From NCBI RefSeq assembly GCF_012034385.1, contig NZ_JAAVJB010000010.1, positions 1 to 55,901 on the forward strand: a stretch of 55,901 bases of DNA, written 5' to 3'. The position numbers were made by a program, and so were the translations under genes. Source of the stretch: Streptomyces spiramenti. GTDB lineage: Bacteria; Actinomycetota; Actinomycetes; Streptomycetales; Streptomycetaceae. A model generated the notes under the pieces. It made no database searches. It was not told the origin of the DNA and saw only the letters and a program-made list of their open reading frames with translations. Shown here one piece after another: positions 8,401 through 16,100 of this stretch. Position 1 is the stretch's first letter; each line of letters starts with the position of its first letter.

Positions 8401-9065
8401 CGTGCGTCCTCCTTCGGGCCACGCAGCGCGGCAGCCTCCACCTCGGCCACCCGGTCGTAGTGCATCAGCACGTGCACCAGGTCCCCGTCCTGGAGCACGG
8501 TCCGCGAGTGCGGCAGCATCGGCTCACCCAGACGGGTGAGGAACGCGACCCGCACACCCGTGCGCTCCTGGAATTCGCTGACCCGTCGGCCGAACCACGA
8601 GTCGGCGACAGGCAGCTCGGCCAGCTCCAGCGAGCCGCCCGGATGGCGCCACAGCGGTTCCGCCCCGGAGGGCACCAGCCGCCGCAACATCTGGTCCGTC
8701 GTCCAGCGGACGGTGGCCACGGTCGGGATGCCCAGCCGCTCGTAGATCTCCGCTCGCCGTATGTCGTACACCCGGGCGGCGACGTTCTCCACACCGAAGA
8801 TCTCCCGCGCCACCCGCGCGGCGATGATGTTCGAGTTGTCGCCGCTGCTGACCGCGGCGAACGCCCCGGCCTCGGCCACCCCCGCCGCCAGCAGCGTCGC
8901 GCGGTCGAATCCGGGCCCGGTGACGGTCCGGCCGGCGAAGCCGGAGCCCAGCCGCCGGAAAGCGGCCGGGTCGCGGTCGACGACGGCCACCGAGTGCCCG
9001 AGGTCCTCCAGGGCGGCGGCCAGCGAGGCGCCCACCCGACCGCATCCCATGATGACGATGTGCAC
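8397..9065 (-). CDS. trkA: TrkA family potassium uptake regulatory protein (first of pair)
   Basis: A 222-residue RCK protein with an N-terminal Rossmann fold (MHIVIMGCGRVGASLA, acidic residue in VAVVDRD) and a RCK-C domain at about 135-215. It is the size of classical half TrkA/CeoB subunits. It probably forms a hetero-oligomeric ring with the protein encoded immediately downstream (ATGA overlap). The GTG at 9065 follows a GGGGG purine stretch at about 5 bases. A longer in-frame extension upstream is Arg/Pro/Ala-rich and non-conserved in character, so I did not use it. Confidence 0.87.
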   Translation of the reverse strand: MHIVIMGCGRVGASLAAALEDLGHSVAVVDRDPAAFRRLGSGFAGRTVTGPGFDRATLLAAGVAEAGAFAAVSSGDNSNIIAARVAREIFGVENVAARVYDIRRAEIYERLGIPTVATVRWTTDQMLRRLVPSGAEPLWRHPGGSLELAELPVADSWFGRRVSEFQERTGVRVAFLTRLGEPMLPHSRTVLQDGDLVHVLMHYDRVAEVEAAALRGPKEDAR

Positions 9066-9499
9066 GCGACCCCCGTGGCCGATGGTCCGATCCCCGCAAG
9101 CACACGGTAAGCCTCGCCCGGCCGCCCCGCCGCCCCGCCACTCCCTACCGTCCACCGCGCGCCCCGGCGCCCACGCCGGTGGAGGCGCCGGTGGCCGAGG
9201 GCCCGGCCGTCGAGTGGGCCGCCTCCGGCCGTCTCCGGTCACCTCCCGTACCGCCGACCACCTCCTTCGCGCCTCCGGCCCGGACGTGACGGGCGTCGTG
9301 GGGCCGCGCCGGTCGCCGCACCCGGCCGAGGCCCTAGACTGGGGCGTCCCCCGCGTCAGGACCGTGCCGAGAGCCACCCGTGACGTCGGGCGAAACCCAC
9401 ACACCGCCCCCGCCCCCGGCGAACGCCGTGCTGTGCGCGCCCGCAGCGCGCGCCGTGCGCATCGTGCCGGCCGGGGCAGACGCAACGGAGCCCCTCCCG
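9066..9499. promoter_or_regulatory. Divergent intergenic region between trkA and RNA methyltransferase
   Basis: There are 434 bases with no supported gene. A TAGACT hexamer at 9335-9340 resembles a -10 element and could start the methyltransferase transcript. No clear -35 element is visible. Confidence 0.35.
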
Positions 9500-10864
9500 A
9501 TGACTTCCGACCGTGACACCGGAACCGACACCGTGACGCCCGCCGAGCAGGCCGCGTCCCTGGTCGGCACCGAGTACGAGGTGGAGGTCGGGCCGGTCGC
9601 GCACGGCGGTCACTGCGTGGCCCGCACCCCCGGCGGCCAGGTGCTGTTCGTGCGCCACACCCTCCCCGGCGAGCGCGTCCGGGTGCGGGTCACCGACGGC
9701 CGGGAGGACTCCCGCTTCCTGCGGGCGGACGCCGTCGAGGTCATCGAGGCCGACAAGGACCGCATCGAGGCGCCCTGCGCGTTCTCCGGGCCGGGGCGCT
9801 GCGGCGGCTGCGACTGGCAGCACGTGAAGCCGGGACGGCAGCGGAAGCTCAAGGGCGACGTCCTCACCGAGCAGCTCGGCCACCTCGCGCGGATGACTCC
9901 CGAGGAGGCCGGCTGGGACGGCACCGTCGAACCGGCACCCGGTGACAAGCTGCCCGCCGGCGAGGTGCCCGCGTGGCGCACCCGCGTCCAGTACGCCGTC
10001 GACGCCGACGGCCGCGCCGGGCTGCGGCGCCACCGCTCGCACGAGGTCGAGCCGATCGACCGCTGCCTGATCGCCGCCGAGGGCGTCAGCGAGCTCGGCA
10101 TCGAGGCCCGGGAGTGGCCGCAGATCGCCGCCGTCGACGCCATCGCGGCGACCGGCTCGCAGGACCGCCAGGTCGTGCTCACCCCCCGCCCCGGCGGGCG
10201 GCTGCCCATCGTCGAGCTGGACCGCCCCGCGTCGGTCATGCGCGTCAACGAGAAGGACAAGAAGGTGCTGCCCGTCCACGGCCGCAGCTTCGTCCGGGAG
10301 CGCGCCGACGGCCGGACCTGGCGCGTCGGGGCGGGCGGTTTCTGGCAGGTCCACCCGCAGGCCGCCGAACTGCTCATCGACGCGGTGATGCGGGGGTTGA
10401 CCCCCCGCAAGGGCGAGAGCGCCCTCGACCTCTACTGCGGCGTCGGCCTCTTCGCCGGGGCGCTCGCCGACCGGGTCGGCGAGGAGGGCGCCGTGCTGGG
10501 CATCGAGTCCGGCAAGCGCGCCGTCGAGGACGCCCGCCACAACCTGACCGACTACCCGCGGGTCCGCATCGAGCACGGCACGGTCGACAAGGTGCTGCCG
10601 CGCACCGGCATCAGCGAGGCGGACCTCGTCGTCCTCGACCCGCCGCGCGCCGGCGCCGGGAAGCGCACCGTCGAGCGCGTCGCGGCGCTCGGCCCGCGCC
10701 GCATCGCCTACGTCGCCTGCGACCCGGCCGCGCTCTCCCGGGACCTGGCCCACTTCCGCACTGCCGGCTACCGCCCCCGCTTCCTCCGCGCCTTCGACCT
10801 CTTCCCGATGACCCACCACCTGGAGTGCGTGGCCATCCTGGAGCCGGTCAAGAAGGACGCCTGA
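9500..10864 (+). CDS. Class I SAM-dependent RNA (uracil-C5) methyltransferase with TRAM domain
   Basis: A 454-residue TrmA/RlmD-type enzyme expected to methylate a uridine in rRNA or tRNA at C5. An N-terminal TRAM beta-barrel (about 22-80) is followed by a cysteine cluster (C93, C101, C104, probably with the cysteine in IDRCLIAAEG) that resembles the iron-sulfur site of RlmD. The SAM-binding DLYCGVGLFAG motif comes next, then LDPPRAGAGK, and the nucleophile-containing YVACDPAALSRDL near residue 410. The ATG at 9500 has GGAG nine bases upstream. A GTG at 9380 in frame would add 40 low-complexity residues. It is the last conserved core gene before the accessory island. Confidence 0.88.
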   Translation: MTSDRDTGTDTVTPAEQAASLVGTEYEVEVGPVAHGGHCVARTPGGQVLFVRHTLPGERVRVRVTDGREDSRFLRADAVEVIEADKDRIEAPCAFSGPGRCGGCDWQHVKPGRQRKLKGDVLTEQLGHLARMTPEEAGWDGTVEPAPGDKLPAGEVPAWRTRVQYAVDADGRAGLRRHRSHEVEPIDRCLIAAEGVSELGIEAREWPQIAAVDAIAATGSQDRQVVLTPRPGGRLPIVELDRPASVMRVNEKDKKVLPVHGRSFVRERADGRTWRVGAGGFWQVHPQAAELLIDAVMRGLTPRKGESALDLYCGVGLFAGALADRVGEEGAVLGIESGKRAVEDARHNLTDYPRVRIEHGTVDKVLPRTGISEADLVVLDPPRAGAGKRTVERVAALGPRRIAYVACDPAALSRDLAHFRTAGYRPRFLRAFDLFPMTHHLECVAILEPVKKDA

Positions 10865-10877
10865 CCTGCTCGTCCCA

Positions 10878-10908
10878 CCACGCGCCGTCGTCCCGGAGCG
10901 GCGCGTGG
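10878..10908 (+). terminator. Hairpin terminator after the RNA methyltransferase
   Basis: A perfect 10-bp stem (10878-10887 with 10899-10908) with an 11-base loop, 14 bases after the stop. It marks the boundary between core genes and the island. Confidence 0.75.
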
Positions 10909-10982
10909 CTCGGTCCGGAGGGGAAGAGGACGACTGCCAGGCGCTCCTGACGCGGACGGGCAGGAGCCCCCGGAGGTACCGG

Positions 10983-11399
10983 TCAGACAGCGATCACGGT
11001 GACCCGTGTTCCGCAGAGAGCGGCCAGGTCCTCCGGGTCGGAAGTGAGCACGGTGGCAGGGCCGGGGGCCGCGAGCGCGGTCGCAGCAAGCATGGCGTCG
11101 ATCGCGTGCTTGTGGCCGTGGAGTCCGGCGTCGGCTAGCAGCGCGGCGGCGTGCCGGGCGAGTGGGTCGGTGACGGGCTCCACGACCAGCCGGGAAAGGG
11201 TCCACTCCAGAGCGGGGCGGTTGATCCGCGGGTGCACGACCTCGACCAACGTGGCCGCGGAGGTGATGACTCGGAGGTCGTCCGCCCTGGCGAGCGCGAG
11301 CCAGGTGGTGGCAGCACGATCGCGTTGGACAGCCTTGGCCAGGCCTTCGCTGTCCAGTACGAGGGTGCCGCCCGGGACCGCGGCCGGAGTGCGGGTCAC
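10983..11399 (-). CDS. vapC: PIN-domain toxin (VapC-like)
   Basis: A 138-residue PIN-domain ribonuclease, the toxin of a type II toxin-antitoxin pair. Acidic residues of the active site are visible: D16 in LVLDSEGL, the Glu in TLVEVVH, and the Asp residues in HAIDAMLAATAL and TSDPEDL. Such toxins cleave tRNA or other RNA and stop growth when the antitoxin is lost. The ATG at 11399 overlaps the stop of the antitoxin gene by four bases, the usual antitoxin-first arrangement. The module lies at the left edge of the defence island, where it may help to keep the island from being lost. Confidence 0.86.
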   Translation of the reverse strand: MTRTPAAVPGGTLVLDSEGLAKAVQRDRAATTWLALARADDLRVITSAATLVEVVHPRINRPALEWTLSRLVVEPVTDPLARHAAALLADAGLHGHKHAIDAMLAATALAAPGPATVLTSDPEDLAALCGTRVTVIAV

Positions 11400-11659
11400 G
11401 CGGCATCCGCCCGGCCCGGATCCTGCTGCAGCCGGGCCCGGTGGAGCTTCTCACGCAGAGCCTGGATCTCCTCCTCGGTGACGGGGCCGTGCTGCGCCTC
11501 GCCGACCGCGATGAGCTCGTTGAGATTGTCGCGCTCAATCTGACGCGCGACCGCTGCGGCGACATAGGCGGAGAGGCCCGACGGCCCGCTGCGCGCGCGT
11601 GCGGCCTCGGCGATGTCCTGCGGCATGGTGATGGAGTACTTGCCGGTGGCTTCACTCAT
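11396..11659 (-). CDS. vapB: Antitoxin of VapBC-type module
   Basis: An 87-residue antitoxin. Residues 6-45 (YSITMPQDIAEAARARSG..GLSAYVAAAVARQIE) have the pattern of a ribbon-helix-helix DNA-binding fold, and the C-terminal helix (ELIAVGEAQHGPVTEEEIQALREKL) should wrap the toxin. The ATG at 11659 follows GGATGGA; an ATG three codons upstream is possible. It is expected to repress its own operon with the toxin. The same C-terminal pattern (ELI..AE.EHGPV) recurs in the orphan antitoxin at 24722-25000, so the two are paralogues. Confidence 0.83.
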   Translation of the reverse strand: MSEATGKYSITMPQDIAEAARARSGPSGLSAYVAAAVARQIERDNLNELIAVGEAQHGPVTEEEIQALREKLHRARLQQDPGRADAA

Positions 11660-12028
11660 GCGATCCATCCTACCGGTGGTGTGCTGCCTGGTAGGCGAAT
11701 CGGGCACCACATTCCCCGGGCCGGGGCCGGCGTGGCCGTTCGTGCGGCCGGGCGTCGACGTCGCTCTCTGCGGCGGGGGTGAGGCCGGTGGGGAGACGAG
11801 TCCCACGCCGTGCTCCCCTGCCGGGCCGTGCACAACTTGCTCCGGCCGGGCCCCCAGCAGCGGACCACCGCGCTCGCTCAGCTGCTCGGCCCGGGCGTTC
11901 CTCGCTGGTTCTGGGGAAGAACCGCCGGGCCGCGCCTCGTCCTCACGACGTGGTGGCAGTCGGCTGAGTCCCGGGCCGTCTCGGCGTCCCGCGGGCGGCG
12001 AGGGAGCCCGCCGCGCGTCGAGCGTGCA
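11660..12028. other. Intergenic stretch, no gene seen
   Basis: About 370 bases upstream of the vapB start. Open frames here are Arg/Pro/Gly low-complexity with no ribosome-binding site or domain pattern. It must hold the promoter and operator of the toxin-antitoxin operon, but I could not locate them. Confidence 0.4.
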
Positions 12029-12065
12029 GCAGGGCCCGGACCGGCTGTCGCGGTCCGGGCCCTGC
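12029..12065 (-). terminator. Hairpin terminator after DUF6243 gene
   Basis: A perfect 14-bp stem (12029-12042 with 12052-12065) and 9-base loop, 31 bases beyond the stop of the leftward DUF6243 gene. Confidence 0.82.
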
Positions 12066-12096
12066 CCGTGCGGTGCCGCCCCGGGGCGGCGGTGCG

Positions 12097-12312
12097 TCAG
12101 TTCTTCTCGGTGCCGTCGTCCGCCTGTCCGGCGTTCTCGGGTGCGTTCAGCTTCTCGCGCATCTTGCGCACCAGCTCCGCCTTCTGGTCGGCGGCGCCCT
12201 GGCGGTCGAGATTTCGGTGCGGGCCGTTGTTCTGCTGTTCGGCGCGGGACCGCCGCTTGCGCTGGCCGCCGCCCTGGCCCACGGGGTTGTTGATGTTCTT
12301 GCTGTCGGTCAC
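12097..12312 (-). CDS. DUF6243 family small protein
   Basis: A 71-residue highly charged protein beginning with the pattern DSKNINNPVGQGGGQRKR and continuing with RAEQQNNGPHRNLDRQ and a C-terminal helix AELVRKMREKLNAPE. It matches the small Streptomyces family I know as DUF6243. It has no membrane or signal segment; the basic, Gln/Asn-rich N-terminus suggests nucleic-acid or ribosome contact, but this is inference. The GTG at 12312 follows GGGAGAA at 4-5 bases, and a strong terminator follows. Confidence 0.75.
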   Translation of the reverse strand: MTDSKNINNPVGQGGGQRKRRSRAEQQNNGPHRNLDRQGAADQKAELVRKMREKLNAPENAGQADDGTEKN

Positions 12313-12848
12313 GGGTTCTCCCGGTGGTGATGTGAAGTGATCTGCGGATTCATCGGTGGGGACGGGCGGCGACGTCGGAGGACGTCAGCGGGGGCCCGTC
12401 ACGCTCACTCGTAGACCGGCGTCTGGAAGAACATGGCAATGACGGTACCCGGTCCTGCCGGCCCCGCGCGCCACACTTTCGCCGGCCGACCGGGCGGGAT
12501 GCCGGCGGGCTACGGGGTGACGCTCGGGACGAAGACGGGGACACGGGTTTGTCCCGGCGTCGTGCGGGTTCGCCGTCCGATACGTGCGGGGCAGACCGAG
12601 GGCGGTGCTCGGTGTGCGCGGCGGCAGGGGTGCCTGCCATGGCGCGCGAGGGCCTACGCGGGTGACGAGTTGCCCCGGCCGCGCGCGAGACGCCGTCAGC
12701 TCATTACGGCGCCTTCGGGCAGCGCCGTGCGGTACGGGGGCCTGTCGTCAGCCGCGGCCGGCGACCGGGGTCGAGGAGAGTCTGGGTTGGTCGGATTCGA
12801 TGTGCTCACACTTATACATCAGTCTGGTACATACGTTATCGTTGGTAC
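12313..12848. promoter_or_regulatory. Intergenic region with AT-rich vapBC promoter/operator
   Basis: There are 536 bases without a supported gene. The last 40 are unusually AT-rich for this genome and contain the octamer TGGTACAT twice (12825-12832 and 12843-12850, the second overlapping the vapB start codon) with 18-base periodicity, close to two helical turns. This fits an autoregulatory operator for the ribbon-helix-helix antitoxin. A TTATAC at 12812-12817 could be the -10 element. Confidence 0.45.
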
Positions 12849-13109
12849 ATGTCCATGAAGCGAACCAACGTCTATGCCGACCCGGAGGACCTCGCCATCA
12901 TCAAGGCGGCGGCCAAGCGGCGCGGCATCAGTGAGGCCGAGATCATCAGGCAGGGTATCCACCTCGCGGCCATGGCGAACCGCGTCTGGGACGAGCCGCT
13001 CTTCTCCCGCACTTTCGAGGGGGCCGGTCGCACGCTGGACAGGGGCGAGGTGCGTGACACGGTGGCCGATGCTGTATGCCGCGAGACCGAAGCAGGCACC
13101 GCTGCGTGA
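12849..13109 (+). CDS. vapB: Ribbon-helix-helix antitoxin (VapB/CopG-like)
   Basis: An 86-residue protein whose first 45 residues (KRTNVYADPEDLAIIKAAAKRRG.SEAEIIRQGI) are a clear ribbon-helix-helix DNA-binding domain. The C-terminal half should bind the toxin. The ATG at 12849 lies directly behind the repeated TGGTACAT box, so either the leader is very short or the second in-frame ATG (12855) is used. The stop overlaps the GTG of vapC. It is not closely similar to the antitoxin at 11396-11659, so the two modules are independent acquisitions. Confidence 0.86.
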   Translation: MSMKRTNVYADPEDLAIIKAAAKRRGISEAEIIRQGIHLAAMANRVWDEPLFSRTFEGAGRTLDRGEVRDTVADAVCRETEAGTAA

Positions 13110-13549
13110 TCATCGTCATCGCGGACACGTCCGGGCTCCTCGCTGCGCTCGACTCCACCCACCCTGAGCACCAGGCGTCGAACGTAGCGATCATGGCCGC
13201 CGGTCTGCTGGTGATGTCGCCGCTTCTGCTTGCGGAGATCGATCACGTGGCCACTCGCGAACTCGGTCGTGAAGCCGCGCTCAGCGCCGTCGACGACATC
13301 CGGAACTGGATGCGTCGCGGTCGTGTCGCCGTCCCCGAGATCACGGAGGACCACCTGGGGGTCGCCCAGACCGTGCGCGCCCGCTACCGGGACCTCGACC
13401 TGGATCTGACGGATGCTGTGAACGTGGCCCTCGCCGCCGACTTCGACACCGACGCGGTGCTCACTCTCGACCGTCGTGACTTCCGCGCGGTGCGCCCGCT
13501 GGGTCACCACAAGGCGTTCCGGCTGCTCCCGGACGATCTTCCGCTCTGA
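13106..13549 (+). CDS. vapC: PIN-domain toxin (VapC)
   Basis: A 147-residue PIN-domain RNase. It starts VIIVIADTSGLLAALD, with the first catalytic Asp at residue 7. The second acidic position is the Glu in LLLAEIDHV, and the third cluster is LTDAVNVALAADFDTDAVLTLDRRDF near the C-terminus. The length and order are typical of VapC. The GTG at 13106 overlaps the vapB stop (GTGA), giving coupled translation; an in-frame upstream ATG lies inside vapB and has no ribosome-binding site. Confidence 0.87.
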   Translation: MIIVIADTSGLLAALDSTHPEHQASNVAIMAAGLLVMSPLLLAEIDHVATRELGREAALSAVDDIRNWMRRGRVAVPEITEDHLGVAQTVRARYRDLDLDLTDAVNVALAADFDTDAVLTLDRRDFRAVRPLGHHKAFRLLPDDLPL

Positions 13550-13899
13550 CGTCCAGGCAGATTGCGTCCGAGGCGTCGTCCTTGCTGAGGTTCTTCTGAA
13601 CCATGTCCGGGTCGGGATCGGTCCGTTGACTCCTCATCTGGATTGCGCGGTGATCCTGGAGGCCGCCGACAAGGGGTGCTGACCTACAGGCGCTGTCGCG
13701 TGGCGCCCTAAGCTTCGGCCTGCGCTCGTCCAGGCGCGCGACGCCCTGGTGCCCGCCACCGCCCGGGAGGACCAGCCGGCTCCCGCGCTGACCTCGCCCA
13801 CCCGGAACGGACCACCCCCCCACACCACCCGCCGAGTCCCGGCGGGCCTGGCAGCGGCGCCTGGCAGAGACCTGGAGTGCTAGGACCGGGGCCCCGAGT
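13550..13899. other. Intergenic stretch, no gene seen
   Basis: There are 350 bases between the vapC stop and the end of brxHI (convergent). Reading frames are short and low-complexity. I see no clear terminator, only a GGGGCCCC palindrome near 13887. It may be the scar of an old rearrangement, but no recognisable remnant is visible. Confidence 0.35.
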
Positions 13900-16047
13900 T
13901 CACATTCCCCATTCGAGCCGTACCGGCTCTCGCGCCGCGGTCAGTGCCCCGTCGAAGTCCGCGAGGCGTTCGGCCAGGGTGGCGGTGGCCACGCGCGGCG
14001 GGAGGGCAGCGGAGAACTTCAGGCCGCGGACGGCGCGTGGGTCGACGGTGGGCAGCGTGAGAGCGTCCGGGAGTTCGGTGCGGGCGGACTTCCAGTCGGC
14101 GGGGGAGAGGTCCTGGCGCAGGCGGAGATGGGTGTCGGTGGGCCGCTGGACGGGGTCGGCCAGATTGCCGAGGGACGCGGCGAGGGTCGCGTTGGCGCGG
14201 TAGCCGGCCCAGGTCCACCAGCGTGTGGCATCGGCGTCGCGGATCACGAGAGTTCCGGCGGGGTGGACCTCGTGGGGGGCGCGATCGGTGCGCAGCTCGG
14301 CGAGGGCAGCGGTGGCGCGGCGGGTGAGCCGGACGTCGGGGTCGGTGCCGAGCAGGACGTCGCGCATGGCGCGGGTGAGGGTGAACGACAGACCGCGTGG
14401 CTCGCCGCCCTGCCATTTGGCCACACCACCGTCCTCGACGGGTTCGACGAAGGCACGGCGACGGGCCCAGTCGATGAACGTGACCTGCCAGCTGCGTCCG
14501 GCAAGCAGGAGGCGGCGCGGGCCGGGGCGTTCCTCGGTGAGCACCGTGGGGTCGGTGGTGCCGATCTCGGTGCGCCCGGCGAGGACCGTGAACTCGGGCG
14601 GCGCGGTGAAGGAAGCGGTGAGCTCCATGAAGTGGCGGCGGCCGAAGTGCTTCTCGGCCTCGGGGCCGATGAAGAGCATGCCGTTGTCGCTGTCCAGGAA
14701 GCCCTCGTCGATCAGGTGCTTCAGGAGCGGGGCGGCCGACCGGTCGAAGGGCGCGAGGCCGTTCCACCGGTCCGGCCAGAGCCGGTCACCGATGCGGTGT
14801 TCCTGCAGGGTGAGCGCGAGCAGCTGCTGGGCGACGAGGTGACGGGGCGATGGTGGCGGGGTGACGGGCTCGACCCAGCCCCGGGCCCAGAGGGTGAGCA
14901 GCCCGGCGGCCTGCAGCAGCGACTCGGGGCGGGTGGCGAGGAAGAGACAGTTGCGGGAGGTGTCGGCGCGACGGCCGGTGCGGCCGATGCGTTGCAGGAA
15001 CGAGGCGACGCTGCCGGGGGAGTCGATCTGGATGACTCGGTCGAGGTCGCCGACGTCGATGCCGAGCTCCAGGGTGGAGGTCGACACGATGACGCAGTCA
15101 CGCGCCTCGGCGAACGCCTGCTCGGAGCGGGCCCGTTCATCGGTGGAGAGCGAGGCGTGCGAGAGGAACACGGTGACGTCGCGGGCCCGGAGCGCCGCGC
15201 CGAGTTCCTCGACCTGCTTGCGGGAGTCGCAGAAGACCAGACGCTTCTCGCCGCGGTGCAGGGCGGCGATCACCCTGGCGGCGTTGGCGAGTGAGCCGAC
15301 GTAGTCGAGTTCGACGTCCCCCGCGGGCCTCGGCAGCGGGGTGTCGCCGGCGGCGTCCGGCAGAGTCACGCCGGGCGCGACGACCCGGCCCGGCCGTTCG
15401 GCGGGGCGTGCCCCCTGCAGCCACGTGAGCAGTGTGTCCGGGTTGCCGACGGTGGCGGAGAGCCCGATCCGCTGGATCCGGTGGCCGGTCAGCCACTCCA
15501 GCCTCTCCAGCACGGCAAGCAGGTGCCACCCCCGGTCGTCACCCGCGAAGGCGTGCACCTCGTCGATGATCACGGCACGGACCCGGCCGAGCATGTGCGC
15601 GTGGTCCGTCTTGACGCTGATCAGCATTGCTTCGAGCGACTCGGGTGTGGTGAGCAGGACGTCGGGCGACTCGGTGCGGATACGGCGGCGTACGGACTCC
15701 GGGGTGTCGCCGTGCCAGAGCGCGGCGCGGCGACCGAGCCACTGGGCGTAGCTGTCGACGCGATGGACGAGGTTGTTGAGGAGGGCTTTGAGCGGGGCCA
15801 GGTAGAGGACGGAGGTGCCCGTCCAGTGCTGCTCCCGCATGGCGGACAGGACAGGGAAGGTGGCGGCTTCCGTCTTCCCGCCCGCAGTCGGCGCGAGCAG
15901 GATCGCGTCCTCGCCGTCCATCAGTGGTCCCACGGCGGCCTTCTGCAGCGGGCGCAGATCAGGCCATCCGAGCGAGTTGACGATGTGGTGCAGGACGACC
16001 GGATCGAGGCGTTCGAGCGGGTCGGGGCCGGGCGGCTGGTCCTGCAC
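13900..16047 (-). CDS. brxHI: BREX type 2 Lhr-like helicase BrxHI
   Basis: A 715-residue DEAD/DEAH superfamily 2 helicase of the Lhr type. Motif I is APTAGGKT (52-59), motif II DEVH (162-165), motif III LSATVGN, and motif VI QRIGRTGRRADT. The C-terminal region past residue about 430 is the family-specific extension. It is the last gene of the pglY-pglZ-brxD-brxHI unit and the marker helicase of BREX type 2. The GTG at 16047 follows GGGAG with 8 bases spacing. The exact role in defence is not settled; helicase action on phage or host DNA is expected from the motifs. Confidence 0.92.
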   Translation of the reverse strand: MQDQPPGPDPLERLDPVVLHHIVNSLGWPDLRPLQKAAVGPLMDGEDAILLAPTAGGKTEAATFPVLSAMREQHWTGTSVLYLAPLKALLNNLVHRVDSYAQWLGRRAALWHGDTPESVRRRIRTESPDVLLTTPESLEAMLISVKTDHAHMLGRVRAVIIDEVHAFAGDDRGWHLLAVLERLEWLTGHRIQRIGLSATVGNPDTLLTWLQGARPAERPGRVVAPGVTLPDAAGDTPLPRPAGDVELDYVGSLANAARVIAALHRGEKRLVFCDSRKQVEELGAALRARDVTVFLSHASLSTDERARSEQAFAEARDCVIVSTSTLELGIDVGDLDRVIQIDSPGSVASFLQRIGRTGRRADTSRNCLFLATRPESLLQAAGLLTLWARGWVEPVTPPPSPRHLVAQQLLALTLQEHRIGDRLWPDRWNGLAPFDRSAAPLLKHLIDEGFLDSDNGMLFIGPEAEKHFGRRHFMELTASFTAPPEFTVLAGRTEIGTTDPTVLTEERPGPRRLLLAGRSWQVTFIDWARRRAFVEPVEDGGVAKWQGGEPRGLSFTLTRAMRDVLLGTDPDVRLTRRATAALAELRTDRAPHEVHPAGTLVIRDADATRWWTWAGYRANATLAASLGNLADPVQRPTDTHLRLRQDLSPADWKSARTELPDALTLPTVDPRAVRGLKFSAALPPRVATATLAERLADFDGALTAAREPVRLEWGM

Positions 16048-16100
16048 GTGGGTGGCTCCCTGCGCTTGGCCTTCCGGGAATGGGAGGGGAAGGCGACAGA

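Noticed and set aside
12405..12434. Minus-strand micro-ORF encoding MFFQTPVYE, resembling a RiPP leader fragment
   Set aside because: No ribosome-binding site, stop after nine codons, and no modifying enzymes nearby.
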